Assembly: GCF_002088935.1 (NCBI RefSeq)
Contig: NZ_NCSS01000006.1
Location: 1,830,407 to 1,894,406 of the forward strand
Direction of reading: 5' to 3'
DNA: 64,000 nucleotides
DNA from: Henriciella litoralis
GTDB lineage: Bacteria; Pseudomonadota; Alphaproteobacteria; Caulobacterales; Hyphomonadaceae
The notes below the pieces were generated by a model. It saw only the letters and a list, made by a program, of their open reading frames with translations, made no database searches and was not told the origin of the DNA. Made by a program: the position numbers and the translations under genes. This document shows, piece after piece, positions 39,972 to 47,746 of this stretch. The stretch's first letter is position 1. Each line of letters starts with the position of its first letter.

Positions 39972-39996
39972 GCCGGGGCGGTGTCTCTGCCCCGGC
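39972..39996. terminator. Bidirectional terminator hairpin
   Basis: GCCGGGGC and GCCCCGGC form an 8-base stem with a 9-base loop between the convergent genes ending at 39962 and 40025. It could serve both, although T runs are weak. Confidence 0.6.
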
Positions 39997-40024
39997 CATT
40001 TGGCATCGAAACGCCAAGCACCTC

Positions 40025-40966
40025 CTAGTTTTCGAAGTCCTCGATCCGTTGCTTCATTGACAGAAGGTTTCTCTGTCGACCCAGGACGTAGCTGGCGTTG
40101 AGCTCGTCGCGACTGTCAGTGACCTTCATGTGGCCGAATGCAGTATAGTGGCGCCGTGCACTTTCGATGTGGGCGAGCGCGCGTGCGAGCGCTTCCGATC
40201 TCTCATCACCGCTCAACCTGCCGTAGGGAATTTGCTCGATGATTGCCTCAGCAACGTCTTTGTTGATTTCAGCCAGTGCGAAAGTAACTGCCGGCTTCTC
40301 GGACGGGCACGCCTCGGCGAGCGCCAATAGTCGTGCCTCGATACCTGCAAAACCAGCTGCGCCTTCCGCCTGCGAGCGGGAGCCGCGCGCGTCGATCGCC
40401 TTGCGCCATGAATCTGCTTCCACCCGGGCGCGAGATTGCTCTTCTCCATAGGGGCATTCGTCCAGCGCATTGTCTGACAGGATGTCCTGCGGCCTGCCGG
40501 CAAGGTGGAGGTCGAGAAACTGCGTGAAGACCACATTCTCAAGGTAGGTGTTGACCTCATTATAGGGATAAACGCTCTGCTCGCTGCCATCTGAAAACCG
40601 CACCTTCGGTGAAGGTGCCACCATCGAGAATGTCCGGCTATTGGCGAGCGCGGCATTGTAGGCGGCGTTCAGAACCGTCTCGCGGGTCTCGGCATCAGCG
40701 CCGCTAAGCGCGTCGGCAAGGATCGCGAAGATGGTGCTCGACAGTCCCTGAATGGCAGAATTATCAGGGCACAGGGTCACGCCTGCATTGGCTGATGCGA
40801 AGATGACGCTTGGCTTAAGTGCCTCGCCACTCATCATGCCCGCCCGCAAAGCATAGAGTTGCTGGAAGGCATCTTCCGGGCAGTCTTGCGCAGGCGCGGG
40901 CGTCTCCGCGCTCGCAGCCAGCTGGACCGCGCTCAAAGCAAGCGCGACCATCATCATTTTCAACAT
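40025..40966 (-). CDS. Secreted protein of unknown function, paralogue of the gene at 36327
   Basis: This 313-residue exported protein starts at the ATG at 40966 behind GGAGG, with a signal peptide (MLKMMMVALALSAVQLAASA). The mature part begins with a CPEDAFQQLYALRAG segment and has CP motifs at similar places to its paralogue at 36327 (LCPDNS, ECPYGEE, ACPSEK). It is largely helical. No function is recognised. The recurrence of the family nearby suggests local duplication with long divergence. Confidence 0.65.
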   Translation of the reverse strand: MLKMMMVALALSAVQLAASAETPAPAQDCPEDAFQQLYALRAGMMSGEALKPSVIFASANAGVTLCPDNSAIQGLSSTIFAILADALSGADAETRETVLNAAYNAALANSRTFSMVAPSPKVRFSDGSEQSVYPYNEVNTYLENVVFTQFLDLHLAGRPQDILSDNALDECPYGEEQSRARVEADSWRKAIDARGSRSQAEGAAGFAGIEARLLALAEACPSEKPAVTFALAEINKDVAEAIIEQIPYGRLSGDERSEALARALAHIESARRHYTAFGHMKVTDSRDELNASYVLGRQRNLLSMKQRIEDFEN

Positions 40967-41036
40967 GTTGCGTCCTCCACCGCCCGAGACTACTCCAGCC
41001 TTCAGAGGACGCAATCAAATTGGCTGAACTGACTGA

Positions 41037-41789
41037 TCAGCTCTCGGTATCGCCAAGATACCGATCGGTGAAGTCCATGAAGGCATCCCAGGATTGCTCA
41101 TCGGCAAGCGCCTGGTAGCGATCAGAGCCAAACACCGTCCAGGCATGCGGGGCACCGGAATAGATCTGCACTTCATAAGTGGCGCCGGCCTTTTCAAGCA
41201 TGTCGGCGGTGTTGGCTGCGAGCGCGTTTGGAATGCCGGTATCTGCGCCACCATGCATGATAAGGACAGGTGCCGATGTCGCCGAATAGTCTGCGCCTTC
41301 TGGAGCATCCAGGCTGCCATGGAAGGTCGCAAAGCCTGCAATGTCTTCGCCTTCACCTGAGCGGGCGAGCTCCAGTGTGGCACCGCCGCCGAAGCAATAG
41401 CCCATCACAATCACATCACTCTCGCCTGAAGCTTCGCGGGCCTGCTCAATGCCGCCAAGGATGCGCGCACGCATCAGCTCACGGTTGTTGTAGAGCTTGC
41501 CGACCTGCTCCTTGCGGGCCTCGGTTGTGTCGGGGCGGTTGCCTGCGCCATAGAGGTCAATCGCGAAGGCGTCATAGCCCGCATCGGCGATCATTTCGGC
41601 GCGGGTCTTTTCATAGTCATCGAGTCCGCCCCAATCGTGAATGATGACGACAAGCCCTTTGGACTCCCGGGTGGCTTCAGCGAGATAGCCTTCATAGGCC
41701 TCGCCATTCACTGAATAATCGATGACCTCGCCAGCCTGGGCGGTCAACGAAACAACCGTCGAAGCGGCAAGAAGTGTGAGATAACGCAT
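41037..41789 (-). CDS. Dienelactone hydrolase family protein, exported
   Basis: This 250-residue protein starts at the ATG at 41789 behind AGGAG. It has a signal peptide (LLAASTVVSLTAQAGEV). The DLH triad is present: Cys in VMGYCFGGGATLE, Asp in HGGADTGIP and His in GAPHAWTVFG, with HDWGGLDDY as the oxyanion region. Export is unusual for classical DLH but common in relatives of unknown substrate. It is divergent from the LuxR-type regulator at 41938, which might control it (inference). Confidence 0.85.
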   Translation of the reverse strand: MRYLTLLAASTVVSLTAQAGEVIDYSVNGEAYEGYLAEATRESKGLVVIIHDWGGLDDYEKTRAEMIADAGYDAFAIDLYGAGNRPDTTEARKEQVGKLYNNRELMRARILGGIEQAREASGESDVIVMGYCFGGGATLELARSGEGEDIAGFATFHGSLDAPEGADYSATSAPVLIMHGGADTGIPNALAANTADMLEKAGATYEVQIYSGAPHAWTVFGSDRYQALADEQSWDAFMDFTDRYLGDTES

Positions 41790-41937
41790 GGCGGTCTCCT
41801 TTTGTTTGTGTCTGCTCCAACATTGAGCTAGGGCGCACGTCTTCTCCGCCAAATGCGAACCAGATGAGGAACCGATCTTGCCATCGGCCCCGTCAGTGCT
41901 GCATCCTGCAGTAGGGACAGCAGGTTTTAGCATTTTC

Positions 41938-43665
41938 ATGACCGAGCCTACAGCAGAGGCGCGCTATTTCGAACTTCTCGGGCGCGCATATGAAATACCG
42001 CTGGAAAGCGAGGGATTCGAAAGTTTTCTCGATGCTGCGCACGATTTTTTTTGCGCTGATCCTGAAACCGGAAAGGTCCCCGCAGGCATCGAAGTTTTCA
42101 CGCCCAAAGGGCTGGAAGATCATACCAGCCGCCTTGAGCGCATTTTCGATGTCGCCATGAAAGCTGAAGCCCAGGAGGCAGAGACGGAGGCGCGCTACCA
42201 CAGCGTTCTTCGCATTGCCCCGGGCACCCTCACCGTTCACGGCAACGAGGCGGCGGTCGCCTTACTTGGCTGCGACCTGCCATGTCCGCTAAGCCAGCTC
42301 CCCTTCGACCATGAAGCCCTGTCCCGGATAAGCGATTGCCTGACGCGCCCAGCCAGCGAAGACCTCATCGTGCTGGCAACGGTTGAAGGCGATGAGCCAC
42401 GGCCCTGCCTTGCCCTTGTCCAGCGCGGGCAGGACGAAGACACCGAAACGCGTATCTCTCTGTCCTTCATTCACTGGTCAGAGGCCCTGATCAGCCGCCT
42501 CGGCAAAGCCCTTGGACTGACTGCGTCGGAGACAGAAGTCCTGCACGGAAATCTCTATAACCGGTCGCCGCGCGAAATTGCCGACGACCGGGGCCGTTCT
42601 CCCGAGACGGTCAAGGCTCAGGCCAAAACCATTCTTCGCAAAACCGGCTGCGCGCGGATGACGGATGTTGTGCATCTGGCAGCGAGCGTTGCCTACCTTC
42701 TGCGTAAGCTGCCGGACCGTGAGCAGGCAGACCTGGACAGCTGGACGACGCCCGTGGAGTCTGTGGCATATATCGTCCGTGATGGCCGCAAGATTGCTTA
42801 TTACAAGCATGGCCCGGACAGTGCCAGGACCACGCTTCTCTTCTCACATGCGCTGATCCAGGGGCCTTATTTTGCCCCTGCATTTCTGCGTCAGCTTTCT
42901 GAGAATAGCGTCCGACTGCTCGCGCCATCGCGGCCGGGATACGGATATACCGATCCGCCCCGCTCAGCCGAAACCTTCGGCGCCGACACGATAGAGGATG
43001 CACTTTGCGTGCTCGACGCCGAAGGGGTCAGCGATGTTCACATTGTCGGGCACCAACTTGGCACCAGTCACGCCTTCCGGATCGCAAATGCGATTGGGGC
43101 GCGCGCGAAGTCTCTGATCTTCATCAATGGTGGGATCCCGCTGCGCGAGGAGCACTATGCCAGAATGGATCGCCGCGTGCGTTATGCGGCGATGGCAACG
43201 CGTCACGCACCGGCACTGCTCAAGATGATCAATTCCCTCGGCCTGCGAAGTTTCAGGAAGAAGGGCGTCCGAGCCTTTCTCTTCGACCGGTACACCAGGT
43301 CTCAGGTGGACATGAGCGCCCTGCACATGCCGGGCGTCATGGACCTGCATGCCAGGGGCACGTTTCACGCCTGTGAGCAGGATGGTCTGCCGTTTTATCT
43401 GGATGAGAAATCGAAGCATTCGGACTGGCTGCCGGACACGGAGAACGTGATCTCGCCGCAATACTGGCTACAACCCGAGGAATGCTCGATCCTGGCCCCG
43501 GATGCGGTACGGGAGTTCGTTTCAGATTTGCGCGGCGCCCGGTTCGAAACCGAACCAGGCGCCGGCGCGATCATGCTGTATCAAAAGCCACTACGCGTCG
43601 CCAATTTCATACTCGATGCAATTGACGATGCGGCGGTGGTATCGGGGCGGGCAGAAAACCCCTAG
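41938..43665 (+). CDS. LuxR-type HTH regulator fused to a catalytically defective alpha/beta hydrolase domain
   Basis: The 575-residue protein has an N-terminal region of about 180 residues that may be PAS-like (unproven). A LuxR-type helix-turn-helix follows (about 190-250: LGLTASETEVL then SPREIADDRGRSPETVKAQA), then an alpha/beta hydrolase-like domain (about 275-550). The nucleophile elbow reads VGHQLGTS, with Gln373 where Ser belongs, and no catalytic His motif is seen near the end. This suggests a ligand-sensing pseudo-hydrolase controlling DNA binding. The ATG at 41938 is used; a TTG at 41878 with GAGGA upstream is an alternative start. Its divergent neighbour is a dienelactone hydrolase-like gene. 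Confidence 0.75.
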   Translation: MTEPTAEARYFELLGRAYEIPLESEGFESFLDAAHDFFCADPETGKVPAGIEVFTPKGLEDHTSRLERIFDVAMKAEAQEAETEARYHSVLRIAPGTLTVHGNEAAVALLGCDLPCPLSQLPFDHEALSRISDCLTRPASEDLIVLATVEGDEPRPCLALVQRGQDEDTETRISLSFIHWSEALISRLGKALGLTASETEVLHGNLYNRSPREIADDRGRSPETVKAQAKTILRKTGCARMTDVVHLAASVAYLLRKLPDREQADLDSWTTPVESVAYIVRDGRKIAYYKHGPDSARTTLLFSHALIQGPYFAPAFLRQLSENSVRLLAPSRPGYGYTDPPRSAETFGADTIEDALCVLDAEGVSDVHIVGHQLGTSHAFRIANAIGARAKSLIFINGGIPLREEHYARMDRRVRYAAMATRHAPALLKMINSLGLRSFRKKGVRAFLFDRYTRSQVDMSALHMPGVMDLHARGTFHACEQDGLPFYLDEKSKHSDWLPDTENVISPQYWLQPEECSILAPDAVREFVSDLRGARFETEPGAGAIMLYQKPLRVANFILDAIDDAAVVSGRAENP

Positions 43666-43794
43666 CAGCCTTTGCCAGCATGAACTGAAGTAATCACAAT
43701 AGATCAGAGCTGACGGGGCCGGCATCACCCTGACGGGTTACGTCTGCAGATTTTATCCGGAAAAAAGATAACCGGCATCCCTGCGCCGTCGTTT

Positions 43795-44343
43795 TTAAAG
43801 ACTAGCTTCCCGCCATTCACCCGGCGCTAGCCCCTCTAACGACCACTCCCCAATGCTGTAGCGGATGAGACGCAGTGTCGGGTGGCCGATGGCGGCCGTC
43901 ATACGGCGGACCTGCCGGTTCTTGCCTTCGCGCAGGCGCACCTCAAGCCAGCAATCGGGGACGGATTTGCGATAGCGGATCGGCGGGTCGCGCTCCCACA
44001 GCGCTTCGGGTGGGTCCATGCGCTGAATGCCGGCCGGGCGGGTCGGCCCATCATTCAACATCAGGCCCTTGCGGAAGCTTTCCAGCGCCTCATCGTCCGG
44101 AACACCTTCAACCTGCGCCCAATAGGTTTTTTCCATCTTGTGTTTGGGGTCAGCGATCCGGGCCTGAAGCTTGCCGTCATCAGTGAGCAGCAGCAAACCT
44201 TCACTGTCGCGGTCCAGCCGCCCGGCCGGATAAACGCCAGCCTGGTCTATGTAGTTGGACAGGGTCGGGCGTTTTGACCCTGCCAGTCCCTTATCAGTGA
44301 ACTGTGACAGGACCCCGAACGGTTTGTTGAAAGCAATAAGCAT
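43795..44343 (-). CDS. rluE: 23S rRNA pseudouridine synthase (RluE type)
   Basis: RluE modifies U2457 of 23S rRNA. The 182-residue protein matches the compact RsuA/RluE group: [12 protein letters not shown] at the start, catalytic Asp44 in [14 protein letters not shown], the segment [14 protein letters not shown] and a C-terminal [22 protein letters not shown]. It lacks an S4 domain, as RluE does. It is transcribed toward the LuxR-hydrolase gene and follows the EF-hand gene's direction. The identification is strong; the precise modified site is inferred from the family. Confidence 0.9.
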   Translation of the reverse strand: MLIAFNKPFGVLSQFTDKGLAGSKRPTLSNYIDQAGVYPAGRLDRDSEGLLLLTDDGKLQARIADPKHKMEKTYWAQVEGVPDDEALESFRKGLMLNDGPTRPAGIQRMDPPEALWERDPPIRYRKSVPDCWLEVRLREGKNRQVRRMTAAIGHPTLRLIRYSIGEWSLEGLAPGEWREASL

Positions 44344-44388
44344 GGAAGGGAGATGCCCGCCTCAATGGCGGTCTGACAAGTCCAAAAG

Positions 44389-44417
44389 AAAAGCCCGCCG
44401 GATAAGGGCGGGCTTTC
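44389..44417 (-). terminator. Intrinsic terminator of the EF-hand gene
   Basis: On the minus strand, AAAGCCCGCC pairs with GGCGGGCTTT around a short loop and continues into TTTTC. It lies about 20 bases after the stop codon at 44438. Confidence 0.85.
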
Positions 44418-44437
44418 CATATCAATTTCAATTCAGC

Positions 44438-45310
44438 TTACGAACCTGAATAGCTCATCAGATATTCGCTCAGCTCGATGTCGCCATCGCCATCAAGGTC
44501 AAAATCGGCGAACAGGGCGTTATTGGCGTTCTCATTGCTCTGCCATTCGACCCACTCTGGCTCGGTGATTTTACCATCATTCTCGGTATCGATGGCGAGG
44601 AAAACCTGAACGGCTTTCTTGGCGGTCACATCAGTGCCCGGCACGGACGTGGAGCTTTTTTCGATAAACTCGTCGGCGTCATCCTTCGCTGCGTCGGCGA
44701 CGGTCTCTGCCTCTTCGATCGCTGCATCCGCAGCCACTTCAGGCTCAGCCGTCACAGTTGTCTCAGTTTCGGTGCTGACGGCCGCTTCTGGTGCTGGGAC
44801 GATCATCGTTTCGGAAGTGGACGTCGTTTCCGGCTCCTGCACGGTCGTTTCCGTTTCAACCGTCACATCCGTGTCGGTGTCCGGCATTGGCGTGTCAGTG
44901 CTCACCGTGACGTCTGCCTCAGGCGCAGGGGCCTCGGGCTCAGGTGTGGTTGTGGTCGTCTCAACACTGACGTCTGGCTCTACCGTCGGCACCGTGACCT
45001 CCGGCTCTACCGTTGTCTCGGTTTCGACAGTTGGCTCTGGCGTCTCGACTTCCATTTCTGGCGCTGTCGTCTCGGTCTCGACCTCAACGTCTGGCGCCTC
45101 AGCGGTCTCAGTGGTTTCTACGTCGGCGTCAGTTTCGACTTCGACAGTCGTTTCTGCTTCGGTCGTCGTTTCTGCTTCCGACCCGTTATGGTCGGTCATC
45201 TCATGATCCATAGTTTCCGTTTGATCGGCGGATTCCATGTGATTTTCGGCGATAGCCGGAAGGGTAGCGAGGGCGGTCGTCGCCGCAAGGGCGGTAAGAA
45301 GCCGTTTCAT
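44438..45310 (-). CDS. Acidic, Thr/Glu-rich exported protein with an EF-hand pair
   Basis: The 290-residue protein starts at the ATG at 45310 with a signal peptide (MKRLLTALAATTALATLPAI). Residues about 25-215 are extremely rich in Glu, Thr, Val and Asp in short motifs such as VETET and TTVEPEV, with almost no bulky residues. This is a disordered, very acidic region. The C terminus has two calcium-binding loops, DTENDGKITEPEW and DFDLDGDGDIELSEYL. It is a likely periplasmic or surface calcium-binding protein. The repetitive part probably varies between strains. A terminator follows. Confidence 0.75.
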   Translation of the reverse strand: MKRLLTALAATTALATLPAIAENHMESADQTETMDHEMTDHNGSEAETTTEAETTVEVETDADVETTETAEAPDVEVETETTAPEMEVETPEPTVETETTVEPEVTVPTVEPDVSVETTTTTPEPEAPAPEADVTVSTDTPMPDTDTDVTVETETTVQEPETTSTSETMIVPAPEAAVSTETETTVTAEPEVAADAAIEEAETVADAAKDDADEFIEKSSTSVPGTDVTAKKAVQVFLAIDTENDGKITEPEWVEWQSNENANNALFADFDLDGDGDIELSEYLMSYSGS

Positions 45311-45464
45311 GGTGGTTCTCCTGAAGTTATGTGCAGGATCAACGGGTGAGACTATGACCTGTTCCGGAATGAACCGCGTTGCGCAGCCAGGAGTCCCTGT
45401 GCGATAGAATGGAAATACCCGCAGGATCGTCGGCGGGATAAGGGGGTCTGGGAGGACTAATAAA

Positions 45465-45857
45465 ATGACATCCATGCAAGCGGCCGTGCTTTATTCTGGC
45501 CTGTTCGTGCTGTTCTTCATGTTTTTAAAAGTAAATGTTGGCCGGGTCCGCGTCGGCGAGAAAGTCATGTTCGGAGACGGCCAGAATGAACGGCTGCAGC
45601 GCATGCAACGGGTTCATGGAAACGCGGTTGAAGACGTTCCGGTCACGCTGATCGGTCTTCTGGGGCTGGGCTTTCTGTCCGCACCCGTCCTGCTCATCCA
45701 CATTCTCGGCATCGCACTTCTGATCAGCCGTATTCTTCACGCAGCCGGACTTGGGTCTACAAGCGGCGCCAGCAAAGGCCGCATGTTCGGCACGCTCGGC
45801 ACGGCGCTTGTAATGCTGGTGACGGGTGCTGCGTGTGTGTGGTTTGCCGTCTTCTAA
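45465..45857 (+). CDS. MAPEG family membrane protein
   Basis: This 130-residue integral membrane protein has four predicted helices. The MAPEG pattern is seen in the first loop, QNERLQRMQRVHGNAVEDVPVTL, containing the conserved Arg and Asn-rich segment, and in HILGIALLISRILHAAGL. The family includes microsomal glutathione transferase-like enzymes. Bacterial members mostly have no known substrate. Start ATG at 45465. The gene is divergent from the EF-hand gene and convergent with the ArsC-like gene. Confidence 0.9.
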   Translation: MTSMQAAVLYSGLFVLFFMFLKVNVGRVRVGEKVMFGDGQNERLQRMQRVHGNAVEDVPVTLIGLLGLGFLSAPVLLIHILGIALLISRILHAAGLGSTSGASKGRMFGTLGTALVMLVTGAACVWFAVF

Positions 45858-46202
45858 TCAGAAGACAGCCTGCACATCGGCTGTCCAGCCAACGTAAACG
45901 TCAGCGCCCGTTTCGATGACCGGGCGCTTGATGAGCGTTGGATTGCTAATCAGCAAATCTGCCGCCTTGCCTTGCTCAACTTCCGATTTCTCCGTGTCGC
46001 TTAAGGCGCGCCACGTTGTCGACCGTTTGTTGACGAGCTTGTCAGAACCAACAGCAGCCAGCCATTGGGGCACTTTCTCTTCAAGATCGGTGTCGGCGCG
46101 AATATCGACAAGCACAACATCATGACCATCCTTGTCGAGCGCGTTCATGGCCTTCTTGCACGTGTCGCAATTCTTCAGGCCGTAAAGCGTCAGATTGGCC
46201 AT
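45858..46202 (-). CDS. ArsC/Spx (YffB) family protein
   Basis: This 114-residue thioredoxin-fold protein starts at the ATG at 46202. Its beginning, ANLTLYGLKNCDTCKKAMN, has Cys12 and Cys15, and the end has the segment NPTLIKRPVIE, typical of the ArsC/Spx/YffB group. The KRPV motif is the cis-Pro region. True arsenate reductase has a different active site (CxxS/R pattern), so this is more likely a YffB-type oxidoreductase-like protein of unclear role. It is convergent with the MAPEG gene, with no gap. Confidence 0.85.
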   Translation of the reverse strand: MANLTLYGLKNCDTCKKAMNALDKDGHDVVLVDIRADTDLEEKVPQWLAAVGSDKLVNKRSTTWRALSDTEKSEVEQGKAADLLISNPTLIKRPVIETGADVYVGWTADVQAVF

Positions 46203-46371
46203 TTGATTTCTCCTTGCCGAGTTTTGTCGTATATGAGACCAGCGCAAGACAGGCCTGACGGTTCCTTTCCAGACCCTGGGCGGAACCGCAACCTTACGAA
46301 AGGGTTATCAAGCTGAGTGAAGCAGGTTGCGGGTGGCAATTTGCACGGTGGACTATTGAGGACTTTTTATA

Positions 46372-46584
46372 ATGGGACGATTTCTTTCAGGGCTGATCGT
46401 ATTGATCGCCGTTATCTTTTTGGCCGTACTGCTCTTCTTCCGGTTTACGGACGGCTCCTTCGAAGCCGCAGGCGCGCGCATGGACGTCATGCTTGGCGCA
46501 GCAGCCGACGAAACAGGTGAAGCCGCACGCGATATCGCCCGCGAAACCGACCAGGCTATCGACGATCTGAGAGATGGCGACTAA
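46372..46584 (+). CDS. Small membrane protein of unknown function
   Basis: This 70-residue protein starts at ATG 46372 behind TTGAGGA. Residues 5-25 form one transmembrane helix (LSGLIVLIAVIFLAVLLFF). A soluble acidic and helical tail follows, ending ARETDQAIDDLRDGD. No family is recognised. It is convergent with the DUF2164 gene with 20 bases between. Confidence 0.7.
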   Translation: MGRFLSGLIVLIAVIFLAVLLFFRFTDGSFEAAGARMDVMLGAAADETGEAARDIARETDQAIDDLRDGD

Positions 46585-46604
46585 AAATATGTAATCTGGC
46601 TGGA

Positions 46605-46841
46605 TCAGGTCTCGTCGGCGAACACTTCGCCGTCGAGATCGTCCAGTTTAGACTGAAGGTGCGCGCGCACATCGGCAACGGCTTGATTGTAGACCGTCGC
46701 ACCAAGTGAGCCCAGCATCACATCTATCAACGCATTGGCGCGAAACTCGCTGAGCGTTTCATCAAATTCTATCGAGAACAGCGACTGGACCTGACTGACC
46801 AGCGCGTCACGGCGCTCATCTGTCAGCGTCAGCTTTTTCAT
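46605..46841 (-). CDS. DUF2164 family protein
   Basis: This 78-residue protein begins with KKLTLTDERRDALVSQVQSLF and has the conserved EFDETLSEFRANALIDVMLG and YNQAVADVRAHLQSKLDDLD. This pattern (GEFxAE..LDF..E..G..IYNQA..DA...L) is that of the DUF2164 family of unknown function. Its start overlaps the stop of the phosphodiester glycosidase gene (46838-46841), so they are translationally coupled. Confidence 0.85.
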   Translation of the reverse strand: MKKLTLTDERRDALVSQVQSLFSIEFDETLSEFRANALIDVMLGSLGATVYNQAVADVRAHLQSKLDDLDGEVFADET

Positions 46842-47608
46842 TCCACAACACCGACAATCGGCCCCATGTCGAGGCCCGCCTCATCGCGACCCATGGCTGG
46901 CGCGTACATCCGCGACACCTGTCCGTCGAGGAAGAGGGCGTTCGGGGTTTTCAGCTTGTCCTGAAACAGGCTCGCAAAGTCATGAAACGTGACCGGCGTA
47001 TCTGAAATCGCGAAATAGACGGTCTGCCCATCTTCGGCCACGCCGACGCCGTTGCGCCGCTTGCGCGAGGTGCCGTCTTCATTGATGTCCGGATGAATTT
47101 CTCCGTCGATGACCAGCATCGGCCCGGACTGGGTCGCATAATCGGGGTCAAGCGACAGCTCGATATAATCTTCTGAAACGGTGACACCCGCCTTGTTATC
47201 CTGAAGCCAGAACACGCCGTTTGGCTTCATATGGAAATTGCCGGGGCCTTCATTGGTGTTGACCGTCGCAAGGTCACCATTCTGCGTGCGCAGATAGCCA
47301 ACCGGCTGGCGATCCTCATGATACATGCCGCCATTCGTGGCGAAAACCAGCGTCTTGCCCTCTGCTTCGAGGGCCGACGCCAGCGCGTCGAATTGCAGGA
47401 AGGGCTGACCATCTGACCCGGCATGGAACAAGCGTATATCGTCCGTCGCCGTATCAAACTGACAGACCGTATAAGGGTTCGACTTGTATGTGAGCGAACG
47501 GCAGTTTTCGCCTGAGGCCTCTTCGAGCGCCGTATCGCAGGCCGAAAGCCCGAGCGCCAAAAGCAAAAGTGAAAGCCCTGCGGTGACCGGTGCAATCGGA
47601 TTAAGCAC
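46838..47608 (-). CDS. Phosphodiester glycosidase family lipoprotein
   Basis: This 256-residue exported protein has a lipoprotein signal (LLLLALGLSAC; lipobox LSAC). It has the phosphodiester glycosidase (NAGPA-like) layout: FATNGGMYHEDRQPVGYL, NFHMKPNGVFWL, SGPMLVIDGEIHP and RRNGVGV, ending ALFLDGQVSRMY. Family members remove or process sugar-phosphate diesters. The periplasmic location is inferred from the lipobox. It is coupled to the DUF2164 gene. Confidence 0.88.
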   Translation of the reverse strand: MLNPIAPVTAGLSLLLLALGLSACDTALEEASGENCRSLTYKSNPYTVCQFDTATDDIRLFHAGSDGQPFLQFDALASALEAEGKTLVFATNGGMYHEDRQPVGYLRTQNGDLATVNTNEGPGNFHMKPNGVFWLQDNKAGVTVSEDYIELSLDPDYATQSGPMLVIDGEIHPDINEDGTSRKRRNGVGVAEDGQTVYFAISDTPVTFHDFASLFQDKLKTPNALFLDGQVSRMYAPAMGRDEAGLDMGPIVGVVE

Positions 47609-47746
47609 GCCTGTTGCCTTTCAATTGAGCTTGTCGACCAACCAGCCCAGATTACCCACCGCGCCAGACACAATTTAGGTCCTGCCGTCATCGATGGAAG
47701 AGTTTGCAACTTCAATCAACCGATCGGGATGGCGCAATTATGACAT

